A DNA stretch of 64,000 bases, taken from positions 1 to 64,000 of the IMG/VR virus record IMGVR_UViG_3300044707_000932; one strand, 5' to 3'. The stretch's first letter is position 1. Every line of letters starts with the position of its first letter. Shown here piece after piece: positions 23,662 to 32,300 of the stretch. The position numbers and the translations under genes were made by a program. Below the pieces are notes generated by a model, which saw only the letters and a program-made list of their open reading frames with translations, did not search any database and was not told the DNA's origin. Source of the DNA: a virus.

Positions 23662-25161
23662 ATGGATATCAGAAAATATTTGTTGGAGCAGTTGAATAGT
23701 CAACAATCGACAGCTGAACAACAAGCAAAAAAATTGAAAAATGCTGTTGATGTTGGATGTTTCACGGGTTCGATAGTGGTTGATAAAAATGCTGAGCCTA
23801 TAGAGGAACCAGGTTCACAACCATATGTTCAAGGCAAGGTTGGTAATGATGATGTAAAAATTACAGTTGAACCTAATTTACTTATTAATTTAACTCAAGA
23901 AAAACTACCTGTTGCACAAAGAACTCAACCCATCAAAAGAAGTTGGAATTGTAAATCTTTAGATAATTTATATGTATATCTTAATAAGATTCAAGAATTG
24001 GGATGGACTACTAAAGAGCCCACAGAGCTAGAAATTGGTGAAGGAAATGTTTTGGTTTATAATCTCAAAACAGGCTTGACTTGGTCATCAGATTTAAACA
24101 AGTTCGTTGCTCCGGCTAAGAATGACAACAGATATAAGCAACTTGAAACGTTTTTCAAATACACAAGTCCAATGTTGGCCAACTCAACTCAAGGAATTAA
24201 TGTGTATAAAACTGAAACGGATGTGAGTGACATAACAAATGTTAGATTAGATGATAGAGACTGTGAAGAATCTGTTACTAAGTTGTACAACTACTATACA
24301 AGAGATGAAAAGGCCGATAGTGATAGAATCAAAGTCGAGCAAGAAAATGTACAGAATTGTGTTTATCAGGGAAGACTAAGGTCAGGTAATGTAAGAGTAG
24401 GTCCTCCTAATTTATTCAACAAACAAAAACAAAAAAGAATTGAAGATGTGATGGATGAACTTTTTAATATGTCTTGGCAAGACCCATGGCAAAAACAATT
24501 CAGAATCACAAGGAAACGCGGCCAAAATGAGGGAAAGTTAGTGTTTAACGTCAAGAAAAATTTGATGGAGGCTTATGAGAAAAAACAAGCAAAATTAATT
24601 GAAGCTGACATTTGTAAAAAAAGACTTGATTTGATTATCGAAAACATGGAGGAATTTAAAAAATTCAACACTCCAAAAAAAATCGGTAAGGGTTTCAGAT
24701 ATCTAAGGGAAGCTTCCCAACTGAGAAAGTTAGGGCTATTGAATGAAGAACTAGGAAATTTATTCCAACAAATTTTTGGTAAATCTTTAGATGGTATCCT
24801 AACTAACGTATCAGAACCTTTGTTAACTTCAATTTTTGATAAGATAGACCTTCCTGAAGACATCAAAACAGACGTGGTAAATAGAATTCATTCTAAAACT
24901 ACAGAACTTTTGGCAAATATGGATAATTGTGAAAATCTGACAAACTTCTTATCTACACAACTTTCCGAAGCACTTGCTGATAAAATAATGGCAAACAAAC
25001 TGATTGGTTCAGAATTGATAGATAATAGTCTTAACGAGTTAGTTAAAGGAGAAAATTTCAAACAAAATATTTCCTCAAAATTACATGATAATATTTGTGC
25101 GTTGTTTGAAAAATTTTCTGAAAACGCGAAAAATTTGGTGACAAAACTTTCTGAAGTTTAA
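23662..25161 (+). CDS. Virion-associated protein candidate with capsid-targeting leader
   Basis: The 499-aa protein starts MDIRKYLLEQLNSQQ; L-L-E before Gln at residues 7-9 is a compact leader. The N-terminal third is beta-rich (GSQPYVQGKVGNDDVKITV), and a WNCKSLDN segment follows. The C-terminal third is helical. The function is unknown. It is monocistronic: own promoter, terminator after. Confidence 0.7.
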   Translation: MDIRKYLLEQLNSQQSTAEQQAKKLKNAVDVGCFTGSIVVDKNAEPIEEPGSQPYVQGKVGNDDVKITVEPNLLINLTQEKLPVAQRTQPIKRSWNCKSLDNLYVYLNKIQELGWTTKEPTELEIGEGNVLVYNLKTGLTWSSDLNKFVAPAKNDNRYKQLETFFKYTSPMLANSTQGINVYKTETDVSDITNVRLDDRDCEESVTKLYNYYTRDEKADSDRIKVEQENVQNCVYQGRLRSGNVRVGPPNLFNKQKQKRIEDVMDELFNMSWQDPWQKQFRITRKRGQNEGKLVFNVKKNLMEAYEKKQAKLIEADICKKRLDLIIENMEEFKKFNTPKKIGKGFRYLREASQLRKLGLLNEELGNLFQQIFGKSLDGILTNVSEPLLTSIFDKIDLPEDIKTDVVNRIHSKTTELLANMDNCENLTNFLSTQLSEALADKIMANKLIGSELIDNSLNELVKGENFKQNISSKLHDNICALFEKFSENAKNLVTKLSEV

Positions 25162-25206
25162 ACCAAAATAAAAGAACAAACAAAAAGGGGGTGTTCTAAA
25201 ATCTGA

Positions 25207-25233
25207 AAGAAGGGGTTAATTCCCCTTCTTTTT
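25207..25233. terminator. Intrinsic terminator between convergent genes
   Basis: AAGAAGGGG pairs with CCCCTTCTT, then a T run on the plus strand. It overlaps the end of clpP. Confidence 0.8.
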
Positions 25234-25896
25234 TGTTTTAACAATTTCGTCGATAATACCATAATCTAGTGCTTCATCTGAGTCAAGCCACAAGTCTCGA
25301 GTAGCATCTTGTTTAACTTGTTCGGGTGATTTGTCACAGTATTCACCAAGTAAAACAAATAGTGTATGATTAATCTTTTGCCATTCTTTCATACTAATTT
25401 CGGCATCTTGAATATTTCCTCCGAAACCACCTGAAGATTGGTGTAACATTGTTCGTGAAAAACGAAGTGAACTTCTTTTAGCTTTTGTACCAGCACCTAA
25501 TAGTATTGAACCCATAGAGGCTGCCATGCCTGTGTTTACGGTGCGAATATCACATCCGATATAATTCATAACATCTACCATTGACAAACCAGATTTCACA
25601 CTCCCACCAGGTGAATCAATGTGCATAGTAATGTCAGTTTTATCTGTGGAATCCAAAAACATTAATTGTGCCTGAACTACAGTTGACATACGGTCGTCTA
25701 CAGGTCCTGCCACCCATAAAAGTCGGTCTCTCATCAATCGGGAAAAAATATCTATTTGTGTCGCCCTCATTTCCCTTTCTTCGAGAATATAAGGTGTCAT
25801 TGAAGATTCTATCTTCATACCGTGATAATGTAAATCTAAAGAGTTTTTACCCAAATGATTTACATAATACTTTTCAAATTCATTTTGAAATCTCAT
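25216..25896 (-). CDS. clpP: ClpP-type serine protease subunit
   Basis: The 226-aa protein has the full catalytic triad: Ser127 (GMAASMG), His152 (MLHQSSGG) and Asp201 (ATRD). DSPGGSV shapes the oxyanion region. ClpP forms a double-heptamer chamber fed by an AAA+ partner. This window also encodes a two-AAA Clp ATPase with an IGF loop and a tmRNA, so a phage proteolysis route is plausible. The upstream TATTTTTG is a host-type -7 element. An extra 20-30 N-terminal residues relative to typical ClpP may be a propeptide. Confidence 0.93.
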   Translation of the reverse strand: MRFQNEFEKYYVNHLGKNSLDLHYHGMKIESSMTPYILEEREMRATQIDIFSRLMRDRLLWVAGPVDDRMSTVVQAQLMFLDSTDKTDITMHIDSPGGSVKSGLSMVDVMNYIGCDIRTVNTGMAASMGSILLGAGTKAKRSSLRFSRTMLHQSSGGFGGNIQDAEISMKEWQKINHTLFVLLGEYCDKSPEQVKQDATRDLWLDSDEALDYGIIDEIVKTKKKGN

Positions 25897-25912
25897 AATT
25901 GATTATTTTCAA

Positions 25913-25920
25913 CAAAAATA
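25913..25920 (-). promoter_or_regulatory. Host-type -7 element (TATTTTTG) upstream of clpP
   Basis: Minus-strand TATTTTTG, 16 nt before the ATG, matches TAnnTTTG; no clear TTG at the right distance. Confidence 0.45.
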
Positions 25921-25931
25921 TGAAAATAAAA

Positions 25932-26576
25932 TTAAAGACCCAAAATATCATCCACAATTTCTTTCGAATCTAAATTGGTCCAATTTCTAGGGTGTTCGTA
26001 TGACCAAAAAACTTTCCAATTACCATACCAGATTTTTCCGTGTTTTCTGTGGTCTCTGGTTTTGAAATCAGTACTTTGTTTCGGAAATCTACCGATGTTA
26101 TAAGTTTTATAGTATTCTATACCTGAGGTTTTGTAAAAAGAAGGAAACATCTTATCTATCTCTTCAAATCTTGAAACTACGGTTGGTTTACACATGTGAA
26201 TTCTTTCATATTCTTTGATTCGGTCTGCCCATAGGCTGGCTTCATCGAAATTATGGGTATCTAAATTGAATAAAACCATCTGTCCAGCGTCGTTGAATCT
26301 GTGAGCATAAATTTTTTGTAACCCATAGTTCAAAACAAATTTATAAATTATGACCTCCCATTCCCCATAAAACTCTATGGGTACTGTAAATTCTTTTCTC
26401 CAAATTTCCTCGGGTGATGTTGTAATTTTGTGAGATTGAATATGAGACGAATGGTCCTCTCCTTTTCTGTACTCTCTTAATTCCACCAAATAGTTTAAGT
26501 CTGGTCCATAAACTTTTACTTTAGGAAAAGGAGAAAAATTTATATCAATAAGTTCATCATTTATTTGAATATACAT
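25932..26576 (-). CDS. Hypothetical protein coupled to the carbamoyltransferases
   Basis: A 214-aa protein overlapping the carbamoyltransferase gene by 20 nt. The N-terminal half is beta-rich (EFTVPIEFYGEWEVIIYKFV) and the C-terminal half rich in aromatic residues (KIWYGNWKVFWSYEHPRNW). Overlap with its neighbour suggests it serves the same modification pathway. No family is recognised. Confidence 0.65.
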   Translation of the reverse strand: MYIQINDELIDINFSPFPKVKVYGPDLNYLVELREYRKGEDHSSHIQSHKITTSPEEIWRKEFTVPIEFYGEWEVIIYKFVLNYGLQKIYAHRFNDAGQMVLFNLDTHNFDEASLWADRIKEYERIHMCKPTVVSRFEEIDKMFPSFYKTSGIEYYKTYNIGRFPKQSTDFKTRDHRKHGKIWYGNWKVFWSYEHPRNWTNLDSKEIVDDILGL

Positions 26577-28149
26577 AATTTCCTATAACTAATTTATCAA
26601 TTATTTTTTTTTCTAACGAATTGAAAGCTTGTGAAGGATTTTCGATAATCGGTTCATTATGTGAATTGAATGAAGTATTCAATAGCACTGGAATTCCTGA
26701 AATTTTATAATATTCATTTAATATTTCCCAAAACTTTGGAAGTTTATCTTTTCTTACCAATTGTGGTCTTGCCGTTTTATCGGATTTTTGAATTACAGCT
26801 GGAATTTTTTCAATCCACTCGGCTTTGGTTGAATAACAAATTGTCATAAACTCAGCACTATATTTGGATTTAGGGTTTTCGAATATACTTTCGAAAAATT
26901 CTTCCATAACTATTGGAGCAAACGGCATTGTATCATATCTATGTAGCCTTTGGTTCAATATTTTGTGGGTTCCGATATCCGTTGGTCTAACCAAAATACT
27001 TCTGGCCCCCAACGCTCTTGGACCGTGTTCAGAACCATATTGATACCATCCAATAATTGACCCTTGATTTATTTCTTTGGCAATTTTTGAGGGATTGTAA
27101 TCTTCTACGTTAAAGTTATATGATTTTGATATCTCATTTACTTCATCATCTGAGTATTTTGGGCCAAAATAAACATTTTCGAACTTTTTAGGTGAGTTCC
27201 ATTCCCCAAGTGAGTTGGCTTTGATGATACATGCCCCTAACGCTAATCCTTCATCACCCATTGGTGGCATAATATATATTTCTTCAACCCAAGGTAACTC
27301 GTTAATTTTTTGATTCAATTTTACGTTAGCAAAAAGACCACCTGATAAACATATTTTTTTGTATTCTGGATATTTTGAATGTAAATCTTCTAAAAACTTC
27401 AGAAATATATCTTCCGTGTATTTTTGTAAGTTATAACAATAAATTTGTTGTCCTTCCAATGAATCAAAATAACCATGAGAATATAAATAATCGGCAACAA
27501 ATTGAGTTTTGGATGCTGTTCCTGATGGGAAAAACCTAAAATTATCGTATTTTATACAGCTCGAAATCATGTTATAAATGTCTTTATCAAAATTTCCGTT
27601 AGGTGCCATACCCATAAGCTTACCTTCATCTTTACACATCTTCCAAATGCCCTCACCGTATTTATCATAGTGTTTCATTGATGAAGTACTAAATCCCCAC
27701 AAATGGGCTAGACTCCCGTAATCGGACATTAATCCTCGTAGGACAAGATTCATTTTTCCATTCTCACAAATAAAAACCTTGAGAACGGAACTCTCCCCAC
27801 CCCCATCATAAGATATTGTCATAACCTTTCCGTCCATACCACTTGTAAAATAAGCACCATAACAATGGGCATCGTGGTGACTAACAGTTTCGTATTTACC
27901 TCTAGTTTTTCTTGTTGCCCAAACTTCAGGGATGGGTTCTACAAAGACATTGTAGTCCGCATCAGTCAATTTCAACCCTGTAACCTGTTGTATTTTTTCT
28001 ACTGACAAGTCAGCTTGCCTGTCATAATATTCCCCGGCTTTAATTCTTGTTATTCTTTCCTCTTCGATTACAGAAACGATTTCTCCGTCATTTACTAGGG
28101 CACAGACTTGACTGTGGGAACCTGTGAAAATACCGTATATGGAGCTCAT
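26557..28149 (-). CDS. Carbamoyltransferase, NodU/TobZ family (copy 1)
   Basis: The 530-aa protein shows both family domains: an N-terminal Kae1/YrdC-like ATPase part with HHDAHCYGAYF metal ligands and DGGGES, and a C-terminal carbamoyltransferase part with SEHGPRALGARSIL and VLLNTSFNSHNEPI. These enzymes move a carbamoyl group from carbamoyl phosphate to a hydroxyl group of a sugar, an antibiotic or a modified base. The acceptor is unknown. It overlaps copy 2 by 4 nt. Confidence 0.92.
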   Translation of the reverse strand: MSSIYGIFTGSHSQVCALVNDGEIVSVIEEERITRIKAGEYYDRQADLSVEKIQQVTGLKLTDADYNVFVEPIPEVWATRKTRGKYETVSHHDAHCYGAYFTSGMDGKVMTISYDGGGESSVLKVFICENGKMNLVLRGLMSDYGSLAHLWGFSTSSMKHYDKYGEGIWKMCKDEGKLMGMAPNGNFDKDIYNMISSCIKYDNFRFFPSGTASKTQFVADYLYSHGYFDSLEGQQIYCYNLQKYTEDIFLKFLEDLHSKYPEYKKICLSGGLFANVKLNQKINELPWVEEIYIMPPMGDEGLALGACIIKANSLGEWNSPKKFENVYFGPKYSDDEVNEISKSYNFNVEDYNPSKIAKEINQGSIIGWYQYGSEHGPRALGARSILVRPTDIGTHKILNQRLHRYDTMPFAPIVMEEFFESIFENPKSKYSAEFMTICYSTKAEWIEKIPAVIQKSDKTARPQLVRKDKLPKFWEILNEYYKISGIPVLLNTSFNSHNEPIIENPSQAFNSLEKKIIDKLVIGNYVYSNK

Positions 28150-29819
28150 AATGGTTCTTTAGAAATAATAAAATTATTTATTACTAAAATGTCTAAATTC
28201 CTTGAAACAAAGGTTTTTATGGCGTCACCTGGAGTTTCTATAATTGGTTCACCAGGTCCATTAAAACTTGTGTTTAGTAGTACAGGGACACCTGTTTGAT
28301 TATAAAAACCTTTAATTAGTTTGTAGAATTTTGGATTTGATTCTTCTGTAACAGATTGATGTCTAGCTGACCCGTCAATGTGTACAACCGCAGGTATTTT
28401 ATTTCTCCACGCTTCTTTGACCATTGTAGTTACCAACATGTGTGGTGAGTAAACGTCTGACTCAAATACTTCTGACTGGTGTTCGAATAAAACCGCAGGT
28501 GCGAAGGGTCTATACCATTCTCTTCCTTTGATGTCAGAATTGATGTGCCCTGTCATCCATGCTTGAGTTGGTGATGCGATTATGGAACGATTTCCTAATG
28601 CTCTTGGACCAATTTCGGAACCATCTTGAAACCAACCAATAACTCTGTTTTGAGTTAAGAAAAACAAAACTTTTTCGATTAAATCATCGAAATCATCAAA
28701 GTTCTCAAAACTTAAAAAAGGGTTGGAGTTAAGAGACGCCACAACTTCATGAGTTTGATAAGTTTTACCGAAGTAAGGACTAATAAATTTAGGTTTGGTT
28801 TGGTTATCGAATTTACTGGCTCCGTACCAAGCGCAACCTAATGGAATTCCACTGTCGTCGGCTGGCGGGAGAAAGAAACATTTTTTGAATAATCCAGAGT
28901 TGAGTATAAGTTCGTTAGAATTACAATTTAAGAAAGAACCACCGGCAGTACAAACATTTGGTGAGTTGGTTAAGTTTTTTGCTATCTTTGCTAAAATTAA
29001 AGAAGCTCTTTCTTGTTCTCTTTGATAAATTCCTGCCACACATGCTTTGGAAAAAAAGTCACTTTTCCAAGTTACTTTCGGGTAGATAACAACTCCTGGT
29101 ATGAAAATATCATTTTCTAATTCTTGTACATAAAGTGGTGCCTCGTTTACAATTTCAGGGTCGGCATAAGATGCCATTCCCATCAATTTACCAGCAGGCC
29201 AAGTAGCTGTGTTTGGTTCGTAAATTAGTTGTAAACACCCTTGGGAATATAAAGTTCCTAAAGAACAAGATTTATCTTCCTGAAAAGGTACGGGATACTC
29301 CATCCATTTTTTGAAAACCTCTTTGTACCCTCCCTTTGTGAAATTAACAATTGTCATGGATTCAGTCCAGTCTGTAAGATTGGAGAGATTTTCCGCATAT
29401 TCGGGATACCATTCGTGTGTCTTATTCTTGTAAGAAATTATACTTCCTGAAGCATCACCGACTATCACACAAGCCTCATCGAGACCTGAACTATAGAAAC
29501 TTGAAAAGGCATGTGCTAAATGATGTGGAACAAATGATATATTTCCCTCATCAATTTCAGTAAACCTTTCTCTCAACATATTAGCAGTGTTGTCGATGAT
29601 TTCTGTTGTGCTGTAGACCCAATGGTTGATGTCTCTATAACCAATTCCTAAACTGTTAAGACAATAATCTATCGAATCGAAAGGTAACTTACCTTCCGAG
29701 TACGCCCCGTCGTGTTTAATTCTAGATAATCTTTCTTGAGTTATACCGACTTTTACTTCACCATTTTCAATAATTACAGCACCTTTATCGTGCCCTACTG
29801 AGAACCCTAATATTTTCAT
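28146..29819 (-). CDS. Carbamoyltransferase, NodU/TobZ family (copy 2)
   Basis: The 557-aa paralogue of the next gene keeps HHLAHAFSSFYSSG, GDASGS, SEIGPRALGNRSII and NTSFNGPGEPI. Divergence between the copies suggests different acceptors or a heteromeric enzyme. Phage carbamoyltransferases have been linked to hypermodified cytosines and to sugar decoration; neither is shown here. Confidence 0.92.
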   Translation of the reverse strand: MKILGFSVGHDKGAVIIENGEVKVGITQERLSRIKHDGAYSEGKLPFDSIDYCLNSLGIGYRDINHWVYSTTEIIDNTANMLRERFTEIDEGNISFVPHHLAHAFSSFYSSGLDEACVIVGDASGSIISYKNKTHEWYPEYAENLSNLTDWTESMTIVNFTKGGYKEVFKKWMEYPVPFQEDKSCSLGTLYSQGCLQLIYEPNTATWPAGKLMGMASYADPEIVNEAPLYVQELENDIFIPGVVIYPKVTWKSDFFSKACVAGIYQREQERASLILAKIAKNLTNSPNVCTAGGSFLNCNSNELILNSGLFKKCFFLPPADDSGIPLGCAWYGASKFDNQTKPKFISPYFGKTYQTHEVVASLNSNPFLSFENFDDFDDLIEKVLFFLTQNRVIGWFQDGSEIGPRALGNRSIIASPTQAWMTGHINSDIKGREWYRPFAPAVLFEHQSEVFESDVYSPHMLVTTMVKEAWRNKIPAVVHIDGSARHQSVTEESNPKFYKLIKGFYNQTGVPVLLNTSFNGPGEPIIETPGDAIKTFVSRNLDILVINNFIISKEPL

Positions 29820-29837
29820 AATTTGAAAAAAACATTT

Positions 29838-30122
29838 TTATTGATTTTCTGGGTCAAGCGTTAATGGGGTTCCTTCAGGAAGGTCCTCATCACACTTATA
29901 GATATGAACGTTATCTTTCATCTTGAATACGATTACTTTTTTTACATCGTCATCCAATTTGATATCACCTTTTATATCAACAACAATGCCTTGATTTTCT
30001 TCTAAAATAAGAGCTAGTGCCCTACCAAAGATTAATGAAATGTTGGTTAATTCGATTTGAGTGGGTTGCCCACCAATGTTCCCTTCGGGGATTGTATTTT
30101 GTTCCATTTTATTCTGTTTCAT
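29838..30122 (-). CDS. Small hypothetical protein
   Basis: A 94-aa acidic protein; the ATG at 30122 overlaps the upstream stop, while an ATG at 30107 would directly follow it. It contains a beta-rich core (GIVVDIKGDIKLDDDVKKVIVFKM). It is transcribed with the membrane-anchored protein upstream. The function is unknown. Confidence 0.6.
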   Translation of the reverse strand: MKQNKMEQNTIPEGNIGGQPTQIELTNISLIFGRALALILEENQGIVVDIKGDIKLDDDVKKVIVFKMKDNVHIYKCDEDLPEGTPLTLDPENQ

Positions 30123-30408
30123 TTGAGATTATGTCACCATATTGTGACGCGGCTTTCGGGTTTCTTTCCATAAAAATTTGATATGCCACTTCATATCTTC
30201 CTAATTCAATACGTAATGGGAATAACTCCATGTCCAAAGAATCTGATAAAATTTTCAAACTATCGTTTTGAATTTTTATGATTTCTAATTCAGTTGTTTT
30301 TTTGGTTAATCGGTCATTTGTGATATTCAATCTCAATAATGACCACAAAAGGGCTAAACAAATGATTACAAATGCTATTCTGAAGTTCTTGTCGTTAATC
30401 ATATTCAT
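30109..30408 (-). CDS. Membrane-anchored coiled-coil protein
   Basis: The 99-aa protein has an N-terminal hydrophobic helix (IAFVIICLALLWSLLRL) followed by a coiled coil (LTKKTTELEIIKIQNDSLKI). The architecture resembles small phage lysis or superinfection proteins, without a specific match. Confidence 0.6.
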   Translation of the reverse strand: MNMINDKNFRIAFVIICLALLWSLLRLNITNDRLTKKTTELEIIKIQNDSLKILSDSLDMELFPLRIELGRYEVAYQIFMERNPKAASQYGDIISNETE

Positions 30409-30425
30409 AATTTTAGTAATTTTTT

Positions 30426-30914
30426 TTAATAAACAAATGAATTTTGAAAATCATTCCAAATTTTTGATAAAGAATGATTTTCTGAAACTAAGGTTGGTGC
30501 GAATGGGCGATGTTTCATTTTCATTCGTGCCTCCTCTGGGGTTTTATCTGCTTTCTTTAGATTACATTTTTGGCAAGATGTAACCAAATTGGTCCAATTA
30601 TTTGAACCACCTCTCGATTTGGGAATTACGTGGTCTAAAGTCAAATCTCTAGACGAACCACAATATACACATTCATATCCATCCCTTTTGTAGATTCTGT
30701 TTCTGTTAGCCCTTAATTGTCGAGTATAATGTCTGATGTATCTGAGTAATCGGATGATTACAGGGCGCAAATATGTTTTGTAGCCTGAAACAATTGGGTT
30801 TTCATCTGATTTAACAATTTCAGCCTTTCCTTTGTCTACTAAAATAAACCCTCTTTGTACCGAAGTTACATTAAGTGGTGTATAATCGTAGTTCAAAACC
30901 AACACGTGATTCAT
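30426..30914 (-). CDS. HNH endonuclease (McrA-like fold)
   Basis: The 162-aa protein has an N-terminal region typical of a widespread bacterial/phage family (NHVLVLNYDYTPLNVT) and a complete HNH core: CVYCG, LTLDHVIPKSRGG, NLVTSCQKCNLKK. The zinc-binding Cys pairs and catalytic His are intact. In T4-like phages such genes are homing endonucleases or act in packaging or host DNA cutting; it is free-standing here. Confidence 0.88.
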   Translation of the reverse strand: MNHVLVLNYDYTPLNVTSVQRGFILVDKGKAEIVKSDENPIVSGYKTYLRPVIIRLLRYIRHYTRQLRANRNRIYKRDGYECVYCGSSRDLTLDHVIPKSRGGSNNWTNLVTSCQKCNLKKADKTPEEARMKMKHRPFAPTLVSENHSLSKIWNDFQNSFVY

Positions 30915-30930
30915 ACAAAAAACATTTTTA

Positions 30931-30938
30931 CAAAAATA
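30931..30938 (-). promoter_or_regulatory. Host-type -7 element (TATTTTTG) for the HNH gene
   Basis: Minus-strand TATTTTTG, 16 nt before the ATG; no clear TTG at 19-20 nt. Confidence 0.4.
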
Positions 30939-30959
30939 ACTTGTTTATTTCAAAAAAAC

Positions 30960-30982
30960 AAAAAGGGTCGAATTTTCGACCC
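30960..30982 (-). terminator. Intrinsic terminator
   Basis: GGGTCGAA pairs with TTCGACCC around a 2-nt loop, with a T run on the minus strand. It closes the small gene at 30998-31102. Confidence 0.7.
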
Positions 30983-30997
30983 CAAATATTAATAGTT

Positions 30998-31102
30998 TTA
31001 ATTTTTGTTTATGGTTCGAGATTTTCCACGTCTCAGCAAACCGATTTTCTCATTTATCATTTTTGTTTCCAAAAGACTCAAATTATTTTGGTCTATATTC
31101 AT
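30998..31102 (-). CDS. 34-aa peptide with capsid-targeting-like leader
   Basis: A short gene bounded by a TATTTATC element 3 nt before its ATG and by an intrinsic terminator. The peptide starts MNIDQNNLSLLETK (L-L-E before Thr, residues 10-12) and ends in a basic stretch (LLRRGKSRTINKN). If cut at that site the product would be a 22-residue basic peptide, recalling small basic internal head peptides of T4. Confidence 0.55.
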   Translation of the reverse strand: MNIDQNNLSLLETKMINEKIGLLRRGKSRTINKN

Positions 31103-31105
31103 ATT

Positions 31106-31137
31106 GATAAATATTATATCTGACTCATATATTTATA
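31106..31137. promoter_or_regulatory. Divergent TATTTAT elements
   Basis: Minus TATTTATC at 31106-31113 and plus TATTTATA at 31130-31137, 3 and 11 nt from their start codons. Confidence 0.6.
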
Positions 31138-31148
31138 AATAAAATTTG

Positions 31149-31922
31149 ATGAAGTTTTTTTATTTTTATAATGACTTACTTTTAGAGGCCAGATATTATT
31201 CCGATGAGAAATTTAATTGGGTGGCTCAAAATATTGGTGGTTGGATATTAGATAGCACTATTGATAGTCCTTGGAAGATAAAGGCTCTACCATTATACAA
31301 TGAGTTCAAAGATTATTTGAGGTCGAACACCACAAAAAATACAAGTACAGATGATGATATGGTTCTAGCGACCGATTACATTGAAAACTTTTTGAACTTT
31401 TTGTCTCCAAGAGATGCCCAAACTTTCATCAAAGGCTCCATGGAAAAATTCCCAAGAGTAAAAGAGAATATTGTAAATTACTTGAAACCAAAAGTTGACA
31501 CTGGTGTAGAAGGAAAGAGAAGAGGAAGACCCCCAGGTGTCAAAAACAAACCAAAAATAGATTTAACAGACCCGAGTATAAGAATTATAAAAAGAGTTAG
31601 ACCTGAGGAACCAGTGGATGTAACAAAGGGAAAACCTCAGAGAGTGGAACCACAAATTACACAACCGGATGTTCAAAATGAACCCGAAAGTGAACAACCG
31701 GATGTTCAAAGTTTACAAAAAAGAGCCGGAAGACCAAAACTATACGATGACAATTTAACCGCCTTTGAAAGAATGAAGTACAAAAAAGAAGGACCCGGTA
31801 TGATTAAAAGTTTGGAAGGTAAAGTCGAATCTCTAAATTACGAAGCTGAACAAATCAGACAAAGAATCCTAAAAATTATGGGAGACATAGGTAAGAGAAA
31901 AAAATACTTCGGAATAGAATAA
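31149..31922 (+). CDS. AT-hook protein with capsid-targeting-like leader
   Basis: The 257-aa protein begins MKFFYFYNDLLLEARYYS; L-L-E before Ala at residues 11-13 is a near-ideal T4-type cleavage site. Residue about 120-130 carries a canonical AT-hook (KRRGRPPG) and a second one (RAGRPKL) lies near 200, separated by a repeated QPDVQ element. The C-terminus is a coiled coil. Protein with AT-hooks would bind the minor groove of A+T-rich DNA; packaged with the genome it could condense phage DNA or act on it after ejection. Confidence 0.7.
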   Translation: MKFFYFYNDLLLEARYYSDEKFNWVAQNIGGWILDSTIDSPWKIKALPLYNEFKDYLRSNTTKNTSTDDDMVLATDYIENFLNFLSPRDAQTFIKGSMEKFPRVKENIVNYLKPKVDTGVEGKRRGRPPGVKNKPKIDLTDPSIRIIKRVRPEEPVDVTKGKPQRVEPQITQPDVQNEPESEQPDVQSLQKRAGRPKLYDDNLTAFERMKYKKEGPGMIKSLEGKVESLNYEAEQIRQRILKIMGDIGKRKKYFGIE

Positions 31923-31929
31923 TTTTTCT

Positions 31930-31937
31930 TATATTTG
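31930..31937 (+). promoter_or_regulatory. Host-type -7 element (TATATTTG) ahead of the tRNA cluster
   Basis: TATATTTG, 8 nt before tRNA-Pro; 19 nt upstream is TTC in place of TTG. Confidence 0.5.
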
Positions 31938-31945
31938 TGTTGAAA

Positions 31946-32019
31946 TGGGAAGTGGCTCAGCCCGGTAGAGCACCTGGTTTGGGACCAGGGGGCCGCAGGT
32001 TCGAATCCTGTCTTCCCAA
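31946..32019 (+). tRNA. tRNA-Pro(UGG)
   Basis: Acceptor TGGGAAG pairs with CTTCCCA, anticodon loop TTTGGGA, T loop TTCGAAT. First tRNA of the main cluster; CCA not encoded. Confidence 0.93.
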
Positions 32020-32023
32020 CAAA

Positions 32024-32097
32024 CGTCTTCTTAGCTCAGCGGTAGAGCATCTCGCTGTTAACGAGAGGGTCCAAGGTTCGAGCCCTTGAGGGGACGC
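32024..32097 (+). tRNA. tRNA-Asn(GUU)
   Basis: Acceptor CGTCTTC pairs with GGGGACG using two G-U pairs; anticodon loop CTGTTAA; T loop TTCGAGC. Confidence 0.9.
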
Positions 32098-32111
32098 AAA
32101 GTGGAACAAAC

Positions 32112-32147
32112 GTACAGTAACCACAGGGGTCCTAGGCCTCACTGTAC
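32112..32147 (+). ncRNA. Hairpin spacer between tRNA-Asn and tRNA-Gly
   Basis: GTACAGT (32112-32118) pairs perfectly with ACTGTAC (32141-32147); GGGG pairs with CCTC inside. It may be a processing signal or a small stable RNA, as in the T4 tRNA cluster. Confidence 0.4.
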
Positions 32148-32152
32148 TACAG

Positions 32153-32225
32153 GCGGAAGTAGCTCATTCGGTAGAGCACGACCTTGCCAAGGTCGGGGTG
32201 GCCAGTTCGAGCCTGGTCTTCCGCT
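32153..32225 (+). tRNA. tRNA-Gly(GCC)
   Basis: Acceptor GCGGAAG pairs with CTTCCGC, anticodon loop TTGCCAA, T loop TTCGAGC. Confidence 0.93.
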
Positions 32226-32233
32226 CCATATAA

Positions 32234-32300
32234 ATCCATCTACCCTCGCTTCATGCGGGGGTTATGTGAGATACCTTATGGTGTTAATAAAAAGATGGAT
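32234..32300 (+). ncRNA. Cloverleaf-like spacer RNA between tRNA-Gly and tRNA-Thr
   Basis: ATCCATCT (32234-32241) pairs with AGATGGAT (32293-32300). Inside are CCCTCGC/GCGGGGG (32243-32261) and a smaller ATACC/GGTGT hairpin, giving a three-way junction. It has no anticodon or T loop, so it is not a tRNA. Confidence 0.45.

Noticed and set aside
13076-29819. A complete hydroxymethylcytosine-carbamoylation pathway
   Set aside because: ThyA keeps the dUMP-specific Asn and no dCMP hydroxymethylase or TET-type enzyme is seen; kept only as one option for the carbamoyltransferases.
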